From Turritopsis dohrnii (lineage: Eukaryota > Cnidaria > Hydrozoa > Anthoathecata > Oceaniidae), in assembly GCA_027922465.2 (NCBI GenBank), contig BQMF02000050.1:372001-436000 (forward strand): a stretch of DNA of 64,000 bases. Reading direction: 5' to 3'. Of the stretch, positions 45,190-57,947 are shown in pieces. Below the pieces are notes generated by a model. The model made no database searches. It saw nothing but the letters and a program-made list of their open reading frames with translations, and was not told the DNA's origin. Numbering within the stretch: the stretch's first letter is position 1; every line of letters begins with the position of its first letter. The translations under genes and the position numbers were made by a program.

Positions 45190-46440
45190 CTGCGATGCAG
45201 GCATGAAACTTTGAGTACAAACAGAACAACCGTTGTTTTTTCTTATACGAATAAGAAACATTTCAGGCTGCAGATATGAAAATATTAATAAACATTCAGG
45301 CTCAACTGAAATTTATGTTTCTTATATAAACAAAACGTGTAATCAGGGTGGAATTGAACTTAATACCACAAAAAGACTTATTTAGAACTTATTATGAAAT
45401 GAAGATGTATGAACATCAAATCAGGTTTCTCTCACAATTTCTGTCGGAGTTAAGCAGTGACTGAGAAGTTACTATGGATGTAGCTAAAAATTATAAGTTC
45501 TAAATGCGACTAATATTTCCACTTTCCATAAAATTACAGGGGAAATGTAATTCAACAGAACACTTGCCTTTTTTCACTCAGATGAAATTATCTTACAAAA
45601 TTATGCAATCAAATTTGCACAAAGGTTACAAAAGAAGAAAAGAAGATTGTCAAATCTTTAGGGTAGACATAAAAGCAAATAACTATCAAAGGTTATCAAA
45701 AAACAATCTTTACTAAAAATGTTTGCTATGTGTAGCATTTCAAATTAGAAACGAAAATAGTTATTTTCGAAAAGAGAAGGACTTAGAATGACAATTCATA
45801 AAATTAAATTCAAGTATTCAGAATAAACATCTCTCACTGAAATAAATATGTTCTTACACTACACATATATTATGTGATAAAAATGCCCTTCATAAATCCC
45901 AAATGATCAGTGCATATAAAATGTTACTATGTTACATTGACTTTTAAGAATTTAATGAGCCAAATCGTTGAGTTTTTCTTCAATATCTTTTCGAAGAACA
46001 AATATTTTGGCAAACATTTTATATTAACGGATAGAGCATGAAAAGCTCTTTCTTGTGTTATAAAATTCACAATATTGTATCAGACATGTAATGAGATATA
46101 CGCCTTGAAAGTTGGTGGATAAGACATTTTGATACACACTGTATAAATACCTATGATTAACGCTGAACAAAAAACATAACATGTCAGAACACTTGCAACA
46201 CACTATAAAGAGAGCCTCTTCAAGAATAAACCTATTGAAGAAAATACGATCCCATCTGGACATAACGATAATAGTAATAACAATAATATAACTTGCAGCA
46301 ATTTTGAAAGACATCATTATTATTGACCTGACAACAAATAATTGAACTACAGTAAAAACTAGCAAGTAGTTCTCACTATTATGAATGCTCCGCAATAGAC
46401 TGAGAATAACAGACACAGTTTTACAATTCAACGAATAGTT
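45190..46440. other. no gene recognised
   Basis: A 135-codon minus frame (46024-46431) is hydrophobic throughout (e.g. SYIIVITIIVMSRWD) and looks like AT-driven chance coding. No domain seen. Confidence 0.35.
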
Positions 46441-46447
46441 TAATGAG

Positions 46448-46946
46448 TAGTGTAACCATGTGGCATAGTATAGCAGTGGGGGTATTTCAAAACTGGCTTG
46501 GAATATTTAAACCAAATACATCTAACTTAAACAGATGAAAATCTACACAAAACTTTGTTACTTTTTGTTAGCTCTTCGGCCTCAGTCACACTGATGCTAA
46601 TATACCTTTTAAAAAGTGTACATAGGCTTAACAAGAATTATCAGAAAGGATTTGCTACAAACAAAAGAGAATGTGTGAACTGCAACCATGGATACGTATT
46701 TCATAATCAAACTAAGATTTGCTAAAAAAAATTATGTAAGAGCCAAAGAAAAAAACACATTTTCAAAAAAAAACATTAAAGCGAAAAATCCATTGGAGAT
46801 CTGCATTCCAAACGTTGATTCCAAACCAAAAAAGAAAGAGATACGAAAAAACATTCAGTCTACGAATAAAATCGAAAACTGACTAAAGAAACTACTATGC
46901 CTCCTCGCTCGCTTACCTCGCTTACCTTCGCTGCGGGGGCAATGAG
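46448..46946 (+). repeat. dispersed repeat, copy 2 (longer)
   Basis: Matches 32846-33215 and keeps an extra ~130 bp, in which a lysine-rich frame (46688-46882) is open. Ends in the same GC-rich CTCGCT..GCTGCGGGGG patch. Confidence 0.65.
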
Positions 46947-47399
46947 ACTATTATTAAAAAATGGCGAACATACCTTCGTTTTCATCAGTAGAGTCGTTAT
47001 TTATCAGCTCTTATAGTTCATGAAGCTAATCGGGTGTCTTTTGTTTCGCATCCACTTGTTGTCATGCTAAAATAGATAAGTGATGAATTCAGAACTGTTT
47101 TGTAATGATTCAGAAACTAGAATCAGTAATGTGTAAATTTAAACAACAGAGGCGTATTGAGGGTCAGTCAAAACATTATCATATTTCTTTTCAGTCTTAC
47201 GTGGTGATTAGGTTATTTGTACGCTTTCCTTTTCTACTCTTCAGCTTGGTCCCCACTACGGCGATAAATGTCATCGTTTGAACGACGACGAATTTTTGAA
47301 TGCTTTCGCCTTCGTTAATTGCTTTTCATCACCACCTCTCATCGGTTTTTTATTAAAAAGTATTTTCATGGACAATTTTTACGTTTTATACGTACTCTA

Positions 47400-49646
47400 C
47401 AGGGGCGGATTTAGGCAGGTGCACTGGTGTACTTATACCAGTGAAATTCGGTCATTTAATTGAACCTAAAGTATGGAATTATTATTCCTTCAGTTAATAC
47501 AGTTTTTAATCTGACACTTCTTTTTTTCTTTCCTAACTGTGAAATACTGTTTTCGAATTGCGCTGCTGCGATATTTTTCGCCTTCACGGAATTTTTTTCG
47601 GTCGATAATTTTATTTTTGAAATATTTGGCCCGCATAGCAAGTATGAAACGGGGTGCCGCTTCGGAAAATACACGTTCAGTAGGTCGGTTGCCGGCATTA
47701 CTTTTTACACCACTCGAGTGGTGTAAAGATGCGGAGTTCTAGGGGAAGTTTTGAGATGCGTCTGACTGGTGTAAGCTCGACTGGTGTAAATAGAAAAGTG
47801 TACGGCATGCCGATCTAGATAATTATATACCCTCTGGCGAAAGCAAACGAAAGTCCAGTTCTATCATGGCAGCGTGACAATGCTGCAAAGTTGGAACGAG
47901 GGATGCTGAAGATGGTTGTTCAATAGACACTTGCATTATATTTCTTGCTTTGGGAAGTTAAACTCAAGAAAATGTATGTACAAAAATAATATTAGTTATA
48001 TGAAACTCCGCATTTTTTTATGTTGTTTACTTCCAAGTTTTTTTTTATCACAGTAAGTCTCCACATGTCTTTTTTATTCCACGTTTATGCTGAAAGATAG
48101 CATGTATGCAGAACCTCTAAATGTTATTGTGAACTATTTCAAAATGATATACAATAAGTTAAATGGTTTTGTATTATTCTTTACTGGTAAGAAAAGTTTT
48201 CTAGCTTTTTGTTTACAAAACTTTCAGTGTGACATAGTAAGAAGAAACTAAAAGTGAATTACTTTATAATAGCTAAGCATTTTTTCTAGATCTGCTGCTT
48301 TGTAGCTTTTTATGTATTATAGATTGTTCCACTTCCTTTTGACTTGTATCTATATTGAAACATAAAACTACCCATTCGAAAACCACTTAACCAGCTAGCT
48401 GATAATCAGTTTTGAAATGAAGGAGAAACATTAGCATCAGCCTGAAGTTTTATTATATATAATGAAATCTTTACCGTAATGAAGTGGATTTGTAAACAGA
48501 TTTTTTTATTGTTTATTTTCCTATTTTCTAAAATGGTTGTATTATTTATAATTTTATTTTTTATTATTTTTTTTAGCTTCTTTACTATCATGATTGATCA
48601 CATCTCAGTTGCTGAACGTGATTGTTTTGAAACATTATGGAGACTGGCAATTCATAGCATTAAATGTATATATACACAAACAAACTTGTAGGAGTACTCA
48701 CAGTACAGTGGTGATTCTGGGACTGTAGTGATCCTTTTTTGTGTAACTTAAAGATGATAATAAGCTGAGCTGAGGGTTGCAGATTACTGATGTCAGTGAG
48801 AACCCTCATTGAGCAGTTGACAAACATCAAAATCGCTAAGAAACTCTCAAAGAAACAATTTCCATTAAGAAAACTGTTAAATTATGTTTTCTGTCAGCCC
48901 TCATAACAGTTCATGCATTATCTTTAAATATTTAGAAATGTATTATAATTTTTGTTCATTCAATTTATATTGATCTTTTTGTCACAAATCAGACAAACAG
49001 TTCTCCTTCTCTTTATTCAAGTCTCTGTTTTGATAAGCTTCCATTGTTTCTTATTAAAATGTAGGAGTCAATTCCTTATGTTATAATCATAATTTTTTTG
49101 TGGGAGACTGCAGAATATCTAACTGTGTTGCACATATATATTTTGTGTCAATTTGTTACATCACATATGCATTATTTAACATTCAGAAATAAAATAGGTT
49201 CTGTAACGCCTAAATGATTGACAGACAGCCAGCTCCTTTGAGCATTTTTTAATAAATGGACTGGTTTTCTGATCAATTAGTTATTATAGCAGAAAGCTTG
49301 ATATTCCATAATGTATGTAATACGTTGAAATTGAAAATTTTAAATTTAGTCCTTCTTGATGCTTATGACCAATGTTAATCTCTGTTTTTACTTTTTATGT
49401 TTACAATTTGAATTTTTTTGATCTTCTGGATGTATTTTCACTATTTCACTTCTTTCAGTTGCTTTGTATATAATGACAATGTACCACAACCACATGGGAG
49501 AAAATAATAGTGTTTGGGCCTGTTACAGTTCATATTAATGCACAAAGGGCTCTAGACTATTTGCGTGGCTCCAAACGCCCCCAATACGACTAAGTCAATT
49601 AAGTTGACATTTACACCAGTCAAAAAAAATCCTAAATCCGCCCCTG
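47400..49646. mobile_element. CAGGGGCGGATTTAGG TIR element, 2.2 kb, 5-bp target duplication
   Basis: The ends CAGGGGCGGATTTAGG and CCTAAATCCGCCCCTG are perfect inverted repeats. CTCTA flanks both (47395-47399, 49647-49651). Subterminally, ACTGGTGTA-type words recur in both orientations (47425, 47770, 49605). No transposase; AT-rich interior. Same family as 29467-32139. Confidence 0.8.
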
Positions 49647-49934
49647 CTCTAAGGACCTGAATAACTTATAAAACAATAAAGATTGTTTTTGTTGAAAGTG
49701 ATATTTCTCAGTTTTTTTCTTATTCTCTTTATTTTGTTGATATTTACTTCTAGTTGAGTTAAACAATATTATTATTGATATTTATGAAGTCTTTTTTTAT
49801 TCTCTTGTTGCACTCCTATTTTGTTACACTCTATTTTGGTAAAAGTAGAATTAGGTATTCGCCAAAATAAAAATGTTCACCGTTTTCGGAAATATCAAAG
49901 CAACGAAGGTTCAACGTCGTAGTGGGACCATGCT

Positions 49935-49995
49935 TAAATGATTAAACTCTCCTCCACAAATTTTGACTGAGCTCTATCTACTCCTCTGAACAAGA
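49935..49995 (+). repeat. dispersed repeat (CTCCTCCACAAATTTTGACT)
   Basis: CACAAATTTTGACTGAGCTC and TACTCCTCTGAA match 12590-12635, and in part 3507-3530 in reverse. Confidence 0.55.
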
Positions 49996-50560
49996 TGTTA
50001 ATTTATACCATCGAAAGGCTTTCAGAAGGCAAATATTAATAGCACAATCATTTTCTTTATTATTTAGATTTGAGAGAAATGCTTGATAGCCTTTTGGAGG
50101 ACGACCAAATTAAAATGGCTTAACAGCAGTTGACCAAAAAAGCAACGTAACTCGAAGAGCAACAGCGAAGAGACAAAATATTACCGCGTGAGAATTGAGC
50201 GACGCCATTACTGTTGTAGACTTGAACTTTCAGTTTGTTGTTAACTTAATACGCAATTTCATTTTAAAAAGCACTGTTTTGGTTTCTAATTACAGCCTTT
50301 TGTTTCTACTTTATCATCAGACGTTATGCAGATAATACAGATTAAAGTTTTAAAATTTAGTTAAGTAACGAGACAAATACAGGGTGTTTCAAAAATGCGG
50401 CAACAAGAAATGTTACCGCAGTTTTTAAAGTAAATATCCAATTTATTCTTGTAAATGTTCAATAGAATCCTTATCTTTTTATATTTTTCATGACGTACTT
50501 TTTTGTAGGAAATGGAAAAGAAGAAGAAGAAATCAAAAAGTAAGTTTGGCAAAACTCATC

Positions 50561-50943
50561 AATTTCTTAACGATCAATTAAGACAAAAGTTAACAGCCGT
50601 ACCTTAGTTGTTGAAAAAAGACCAATCTTTTATGCCGTTATGTGACATTTGAGATTCTCGATTAAAGCAATTCTTAGGTAAAATTTATTCAAACTTGCGA
50701 AACAGTTGCTTTGTTAAAGTGAAAGCAATATCAAAAAATTGTTATGTAATTTTTATTCTTCCTAGTTTGTTTTTTTGTCATTTTATTTTATTTGCTTATA
50801 AGTATACAATAATTCATTTTCATCATAATATTTTCGTCGATCTTATGTCAACTCGTCAGCGAGGATTTCTGGAATACGTTATGTAATTGTTTTACATAAA
50901 ATTGATCTTATTAATGAACATCTTAATTGATCGTTAAGAAATT
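50561..50943. mobile_element. TIR element, 383 bp, 23-bp perfect ends
   Basis: AATTTCTTAACGATCAATTA + AGA at 50561-50583 is exactly inverted at 50921-50943. Its interior includes a half copy of the MITE seen at 36551-36692. No clear target duplication. Confidence 0.65.
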
Positions 50944-50949
50944 AATTAG

Positions 50950-52185
50950 TTTTTCTATGGAATATTTCCTTCTTTGAATGCTCGTCGCAATGACAAAACT
51001 TTGATAATGTGGTAAGTGGAATATTTTATGACAGGAAGTTGCATTTTATATCCAACTCCATTTGAATGAAAGATATTTACTATAGATTATCATTTCAATG
51101 ATTGCCTATTTTTATTGAAACAACTACGTTATTGAGGAATTTTATAAAAAAAATGTGTAAACTCTACAGTGACATTTGAAGTTAAAATTGTAATGGAATT
51201 TCCGAATCCTAGAGAGCTTCTAAAAAACAAAATGGCCTTATAAAGCTTTAACAGATGTAATCTTACATTTCCAAATTGAAAAAAAGCTTAAAATTTCAGA
51301 GCAATCTTAATTGAGATTTCCACTTATAATGTTTGATACGCGCATGGTATGAAAATTTAACATCTGATTGGCCAGATGGATTGATACGTTTCGATGCGAT
51401 ACGCGAAAAGTTAAAATCAAATCAACTTTTTCAATTAAATAAGCGTATCGAAATCTTTTAAACAATAATGACAATAAACAATAAAAATTATGAATGTTTA
51501 TCTTGAGAACCAATCAATGAACTCAAAATAATACGTGCTGATGAGCGTGTCAAAATACATAAGTGGTAATCCTGCTTAAGAAATGAACCATCAATGAAGT
51601 AATCAGTTAAAATTTCAATATGGAATACGTCTTTCCAAAGAGCTTTAGCACATCTAATAGCAGTTTGTTCTACTCATATTGTAGATAACTATTGGTGTTC
51701 TGAATTTTAAATCACGAGTACCAGCGGATGGACATATCTGCTCGATTACACTGACAGAATATTTTCATGATTTGTTGCTCCTGACTTTAAAATATTGTAG
51801 TTTTGGAACTATTGATGCTTTTAAGTTCGGGAAAAATTCAATCATTTGTGTAATTAAGACAATTAAAGGTTTAAGCAAACACTTGACCTCCAATACGGAA
51901 ACTAAGCTTTAAAGAAAAGACCAGGTTCTGGCAAGTCTGAAAAAAAGGACTTACACAGAAACAAAACTTCCTCTCAATAAAATGCTACGTCAGCTCTTTT
52001 GTATTTATTTAACTAATTCACTGTTTTTATATACAACTATGATCGTGGAAAAATCAATATTTTCTACCATAGTTTTTACGTACAGTAATTTGTACATCAA
52101 TTAAAAATTCAATTAGAAAAGACGAACAACTTTTTTGTTCCATCACCTTTAGTCCTGCCACTTAAGCACAGATCCATAATGTCTA
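50950..52185. other. no feature recognised
   Basis: AT-rich; no protein-like frame or strong repeat found. Confidence 0.4.
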
Positions 52186-52258
52186 AACAGCGTGAATTTT
52201 TAATATCCCTTTTACTTTAAGTTTCATATGTTCTTTCAATGAAATGTTCTTAAACAAT

Positions 52259-53233
52259 TCACACAGTTGTTTGTGTGGTGTAACTTCCTGACTGACTGTG
52301 ACAGTTGTTCGAAGGAAGTTTCATACGGATGCATTTGCCACGCAAGAAATAAATGATGCTATTCACGCCGCTATTAAGAAGCAATAACCAAGTGCCGTAC
52401 CATGTAAATTCTCCAGTTCCAATCCTATAAACTGAATATGGTAAAGTAAATAAAACAAAGCTGGCTGTGATACAGATTGATACAAAGTAGATACTAGCAT
52501 TTGATGTGTTGTTCACAGCAAAGTTTCGTTTCCTTCGAATGGTGTATGCTAGCACGGAATAGATAAACACAAGCAAAATATCAGCAACAATTATGATGAC
52601 TGACAGGGAGAATGATGTTTTGTAAAGAAATGCTCCATCAGGTGGACTAATGATAAACATGTCCTCACAGTCTGTAGAATTATAAACATCACCGGTGTGG
52701 TTAAAAGATATTGTATTGTTGCAAATAAACCTTTCGATGAACTCTTCAGGATACGTGTTATCAATGAGTAAACTGATTTGAACAGCAGGTATAACTGCTG
52801 ATATCATCCAGATGAAGCCAATAATCACAAATAATTTTCTTTTAGTCATAAAAGTTCGATGTTGAATAGGTTTGCTGACTGCCCACAGCCGATCCAAGGC
52901 TATCCATACCAAATGAAAAATCGAATTAATTACAAAGTAATCGTAAAAGTAGACGGTCAATGTACCTTCTAGCATACCGGCAATGTTCACAGCAACGTAA
53001 AGCCATAAGTAAAAATTTGATAGTCCAAACAGCATATCTGCTACACACAGGCTAAGAACTAGAAGCTCATATCGGGTTTTTTTCTTTATTTTTGAAATGA
53101 GACCAATTTCAATAATGTTTAATAACACCCCAAATAGTCCAACTGATAATATAACCCATCTATTTAAATCCATTTTACTCTGTTCATCCGTGAAGACGTT
53201 TATTATATATTCTATGTACAGATGTAATATCAA
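52259..53233 (-). CDS. class A (rhodopsin-like) orphan GPCR, copy A
   Basis: Single-exon 324-residue seven-helix receptor in the plasma membrane, expected to couple a ligand to G proteins; ligand unknown. Helices fall at about 26-46, 55-78, 96-119, 134-156, 203-230, 248-271 and 278-297. Family marks: N39 (TM1), D66 in LSLCVAD (TM2), D114-R115-L116-W (DRY position), W142 (TM4). Oddities: no Cys at the top of TM3, FTLP (262-265) instead of CWxP, NSIIY (291-295) instead of NPxxY, and no TM5 proline. The second extracellular loop has two Cys (171, 189) and three N-glycosylation sequons. Met21 (MDLNRW) is an alternative and perhaps better start. Its paralogue is at 61460-62383. Confidence 0.8.
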   Translation of the reverse strand: MILHLYIEYIINVFTDEQSKMDLNRWVILSVGLFGVLLNIIEIGLISKIKKKTRYELLVLSLCVADMLFGLSNFYLWLYVAVNIAGMLEGTLTVYFYDYFVINSIFHLVWIALDRLWAVSKPIQHRTFMTKRKLFVIIGFIWMISAVIPAVQISLLIDNTYPEEFIERFICNNTISFNHTGDVYNSTDCEDMFIISPPDGAFLYKTSFSLSVIIIVADILLVFIYSVLAYTIRRKRNFAVNNTSNASIYFVSICITASFVLFTLPYSVYRIGTGEFTWYGTWLLLLNSGVNSIIYFLRGKCIRMKLPSNNCHSQSGSYTTQTTV

Positions 53234-53346
53234 ATAAAATGATAATTAAAATTTCTCAAGATAAGGACAATATATGCAAATTAAACTGATTTCCGAAGTA
53301 GTAGGTAATAGGTTATGACTTGTAAAAGCCCAAAGTAAAACAATTT

Positions 53347-53616
53347 TTACAACGAAAATGATGAGAAATCACAAGTTGAAGGAACATATATTTCAGTAGA
53401 TAACACTGCTGTCATATTATAACCAATGAAGAGACCAAATATAATTAGCCGAATTAAAGTCATTTCTGCAAAACTTGAGTTACTTACATATTGTTTACAT
53501 ACTTGCAGGTCTTCAACAGCATTCTTCAAAGAAGGCGTTATTAATTTAGTTAAAATTTTATTCCTTATCAAGGTTATTACAGTAGATATATTTGAATAAT
53601 AAAGGGGAGATTGCAA
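53347..53616 (-). CDS. open frame upstream of GPCR A (doubtful)
   Basis: An 89-codon frame, partly conserved upstream of copy B (62406-62747): both share ILTKLITPSLKNAVEDLQ and KQYVSNSSFAEM. In A it continues with a signal-peptide-like RLIIFGLFIGYNMTAVLS; B has a deletion there that changes the ending. It could be a 5' exon or untranslated region of the receptor, or simple co-duplicated non-coding DNA. I favour the last. Confidence 0.2.
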   Translation of the reverse strand: MQSPLYYSNISTVITLIRNKILTKLITPSLKNAVEDLQVCKQYVSNSSFAEMTLIRLIIFGLFIGYNMTAVLSTEIYVPSTCDFSSFSL

Positions 53617-55833
53617 AATTCATGTGGTCTGGTGTGCTTTTATCTTTGTATCGATAACATTTTGTTGAAGTTTATTTTGGAGACACATTCAGCAGCCAGT
53701 ATAGTATATAGAGTGGACAAAAGTACAAAACGAACAGAAAATTCAAACTTGATTTGATCGAAATGCAGACTTACTGAAAAGAAATATAGATAACGAAAAA
53801 ACACTGCAATACCGTGTGAGTCTAAAAAAGAACCGGTGTTTCACGACAAACATCTTTAGATTGAATAATTATGAAAGGTAGTTCTTTTTATTGGTGATTA
53901 GAGGAATCCGTTAAGATTATGTTGGTGTATTTTTCTTCTAATTTGTTTAAGCAGAAAAAAAGTTATGGACAAAAGCTGGAAGTGGTGCTTGTAAAAATTT
54001 TCAACAAATGGACAATAAATCCAAGCATAATGTCCTGAAACAAGATTTATGATTTTATGGCACACCATATCGAAACAAACCACATACAGACTTAAATGTG
54101 CTGAAAATTATCTTTCTTCTTCCAAATAGTAATATTAAGAACTTTTTTTAACAATTTCTTAAATCTTCATTCCCTGAAACTTATTCCTTGCAAATCAACG
54201 AAGAGTTTGGGTGTGTATCCAGTTTGCTACGGTGGCTTATGCTATAGAGGTGATTAAACAATGGAATAACCGTTGGCCTAACATACCTTCTCCTACTCGT
54301 AGAACTGTTGTCAAAACTGTTTCCATTTTTCGTCCATAACTTTTTTTCTACTGATTTAAACTTATAAATGGATACACCAAAATATAGGAAAAGGATTCCT
54401 CTATTCAGAAATATAAAAAAACTACCTTTATAATTATTCAATCGAAAGATACTTCTTGTGAAACATCGGTACTTTTATTGGACTCACCTAGTATACAAAA
54501 TATTGAGTGATTTGTGCATTTGATGATGGATAGTCATTGCTTCGGAACAGTAAAACAACTAATGAATATACATTACAACAGTGAAAAAGATGGAAATAAA
54601 ATAATGTTTTGGATGAAGAACTGATAAGTATATAAAGTGATTCAATATTGTTATTCAAATCATAATTTGTTAAACTGACTGGTTCACTTGCACTGTCACG
54701 TCTATTTCAATAGCTTTAGACCACTGCTTGTCAATGTCTAAGTATTGAGTGAATATGTACATACTTATGTGTGTCTTTGTTACAAAGATAAGTCAGAAAA
54801 GCATTTAAGAACGCATGAAGAAACTATTCAAATATAAAAAATGATTCAATATTGTTATTCAAATCAAAATTTGTTAAATTGACAGGTTCAGGTAAAAAGC
54901 ATATAGCTTAAGATATAGAAACGAAAAGTTTATGTTATATATAGGCCTTAAAACAAAACATAAACGACAATTTCTTGCGACGCATCCATTTACCGAAGAC
55001 GTTTCGAGCCCATTACCAAGTCAAGTTTTTTTCACAAAACATGGCTCTTTTATAAATATTTTTTGTCATATACCGATAATTGTTTTCCATGAAAGAAACT
55101 TATCCATACAAAAATGTTTATCCAATTTACATTATACCGTATATTCGCACACTACAAAAAAAATTAATCAAATTATTCCAAAACTTTATTTTAGTAGTGG
55201 ATTTGTTTGATACAGTTGGCTTACAGGTCACGAGAATTTACGTATTTTAAAAAGATCAAATGACCCATCATCGTAGAAATGTGATGTATATATTGTAAAA
55301 ATCATTTGCACGAACAAATGTGCTGCGCATAGACGTTTTTGAGATACGCATAAATATTTTGTGATATGCATGATTTTATGCTGGTCAGTTGCACATAACT
55401 TTTTGTATTACGCATATATTGTTCTGTGTAAACTGCATAGAAAGTGTTCTGCACTTATTTCAAACTCATTCTGGTCTGTATATTGTTGACATTTCGTGAA
55501 TTCTCAATCGATGTGCATAATGATAATAAGGGGATCACATGGTCTTTCCTTGTTAACGTCAAAAGAAAAGACTCAGAATTTCATTTGCATTTGTAGGCCT
55601 GATGATAAATATGTAATATAAAGATATAAAATAAAGACACTTAACCACACAAACTTTTAAAGTAAAAAATTATATATTTAAGAGATCATAAAACTTGTTA
55701 AGTGAAAACTTACCACTACCTTCAAAAACTTATTTTTAGATTAGGTTAGCTATCTCTTCTCTATTTTCTTCATCTTTTTAAAACCTCCTCCTACGACCAA
55801 GCCTAGTTAAAAGCTTTTTAATGTTGACAAGCT

Positions 55834-56409
55834 GATTTTGTTTCATAAAAATCTCCGTCAATCTAATTTTGGATAAGTGAGACCAATCGCACACTTTTTG
55901 GAACCCAGACTATCAATCTCCCTTGATCGTTTCTAATCTCGAAGAAACAGACGTACAAATCTCTAAATATCAACGTGATCTACGAATTAGCAATGGATTA
56001 CGAAAATGATTTATCACAAGACCATAATCAGCATCAAGAATCTTTTAATAGTGAATCTTCCGAGGAGGAAAATGGCAGGAAGAAAAGAAAACACCCAACA
56101 AACGAAATCGGAAGGAAGTCCGATCAAGATTAGAAGTCTTGTCAGTTAAAGCTCGGTATTTGTGGGACTTACCCTCGATGATGAATGACTATCTCTCCAA
56201 ATATATTTCGAAATTCATACGAGAGAAGAGCCTCAGGGACAGACTAATGACACAGAGCACGATTCCGTGGAATATTAGGAAACCTCATAAATGATTATGT
56301 TAAAGAGCTGCTCACTGAGAAACGACAAAAACAGGAGATGTCGGACAAGATGCTGTCACGGCTACAGCAAAACGTTTTCAATTTAAAGGAGCCCATGAGC
56401 AAGTTATAG
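55834..56409 (+). pseudogene. second DIRS relic: terminal repeat and gag start
   Basis: GTTTCATAAAAATCTCCGT, TTTTGGATAAGTGAGACC and GGAACCCAGACTATC follow the terminal repeat of the 15-20 kb element in order. After it, ATG 55993 opens an acidic 46-codon frame (MDYENDLSQDHNQHQESFNS). Then, with frame changes, come LPSMMNDYLSKYISKFIREK and LTEKRQKQEMSDKMLSRLQQ, matching the gag helical segments (LPEVMAEYATKYFS; LMEDRQKRFDLAQDAV). The match ends near 56409 and RT is absent. Confidence 0.65.
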
Positions 56410-56469
56410 TTTTGCGTTTGAATAAGCCTTACAACAGGGTACACCTGGAGATGAGGAGAAGTTGTCATT

Positions 56470-56660
56470 TGAGGGGGAAGTTTTCACTTTTCCGGTATAA
56501 CGGTATTGGGCCTTTTTTTGTCCGGTATAACGGTATTTGGCGAAACAATTGACGGGATTACGGTATTTCATCTTCTGCCGGTGACGGTAAATCGTCCGTT
56601 TTTGTGCCGGTATTTCGGTATTTATGTACAAAAAAATCGGTATTTCGGTATGGGGTAGTT
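56470..56660 (+). repeat. CCGGTATAACGGTATT repeat cluster
   Basis: Variants of CCGGTATAACGGTAT / GGTATTTCGGTAT occur about six times in 190 bases. A related pair (ACCGGTATTCGG, GTGACGGTATGACGGTATT) lies at 59368-59435. Confidence 0.6.
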
Positions 56661-56664
56661 TGTC

Positions 56665-57945
56665 ATATACACGTGATGATGATGTAATGCCGATATTTTT
56701 AATAGTGCGTGAGTTATCAACATTGTTGTGGCATAAGATTTCGAATGTTTTTATTCTTGTTTTTTGTTGTCGCGTCAAAAAGAACTTTTTATGTCTGCTA
56801 AAATAGCTGTTCTACGCAGATCAATAGCAACTAGTTAGTTATGTATTGTAGATAGGGTGATGGAGGGTGTTAGAAAGATTTTTCTTTCAATTTATTTTAT
56901 GTTTCAAAAATTAATTCAGACATCAGAAGAACTGTGTTCAAAACAGGGATGACAAGTGAGTGAGGTGTTCTGTCTAACAAGTTAAAAGTGACCATTTTGT
57001 AAATTGCCGTGCTTTATTTTATTAAGCTGGTGATTCGGGCAAATCTTATCAGGAAGCGTTCAACTTCCGGGTAACAATTGATGAGGATTCTGAAAAAGAC
57101 CTCAAGGAGCTGATTGGAATTATCAAGTAAGGTCATTTTTTTCAATGGTTCAATGACACTAAAATCCAAGTCCGCGGATATTAAAGAAGAAAAGTAACCT
57201 ATTAGCATCATTTGTCGGAATGGATCTTTGATCGTTTCCGACTTTTCTTAGCATTTTGCCAGATTCTTTGTTGACTTCATAGTTTATTACAGTACTCTTT
57301 TTATAAAGGTGTCAACTTACGAACATGCAGTAAATCTTCTTTGAGCGAGTCGTGTTAACGTTATAGAAATAGTTTCCATTGATTCTGATGGTACCATAAC
57401 ACTTCTGAACGAAGTTGTTTTTACTTGAACACTTGACACACATTTTTTTGTATTTCAAGCTAACGGTATACCTGTTAGCTCAACCATGGTGGGCAAACTT
57501 TTTAAGAAAACTATTATTTTTTTAGCCCCCAATTCCCACACCCCCTCACTTTGAAATCCATGGCGGGGGAACTGCTTTTGAAATCAGATTAAATTTTAGT
57601 GGAAATTAATAACTATCATCAAATCATACGACGATAGTCTTTTTGCAGTGTGCATCCCTAATGCTTGTTTATAGTAATAGTTTCATAGCTTATATTATAA
57701 AGCATCACATTTAACCATATAATGGTAGATATGAATTTTCAAGAATTATTTGTTTGTGTTTTGCATACATCCGGAATAAATTGTTGTTTGGATGTTGATT
57801 ACTTCACAGCGAATTTAACAAGAACGCAGTATAACGAAGCAAAATTACGTTTTTTAGGCTTTTGTTCTTTAATATTTTAACTGTAATATTAAGTGATTTC
57901 GCAACCCTTCGAGCAACGGTTTCAAAATACATAAGGTATGAACCT
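56665..57945. other. no feature recognised
   Basis: AT-rich; short unrecognised frames only. Confidence 0.35.
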
Positions 57946-57947
57946 GT

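Larger units (their letters stand above)
52190..55100 (-). repeat. segmental duplication, copy A
   Basis: Similarity to 61317-64000 begins near AAACAATTCACACAG (52255) and runs through the receptor, its upstream flank and a ~200 bp direct repeat (TTCAATATTGTTATTCAAAT at 54642 and 54845), to at least TTGTTTTCCATGAAA at 55080. Offset to copy B about 9.15 kb at the receptor start. Confidence 0.85.

Noticed and set aside
46024..46431. 135-codon hydrophobic open frame on the minus strand
   Set aside because: No motif, start context or neighbour; composition is what AT-rich DNA yields by chance.
54932..55210. 92-codon plus frame at the end of duplication copy A
   Set aside because: The matching part of copy B has indels that break the frame; no domain recognised.
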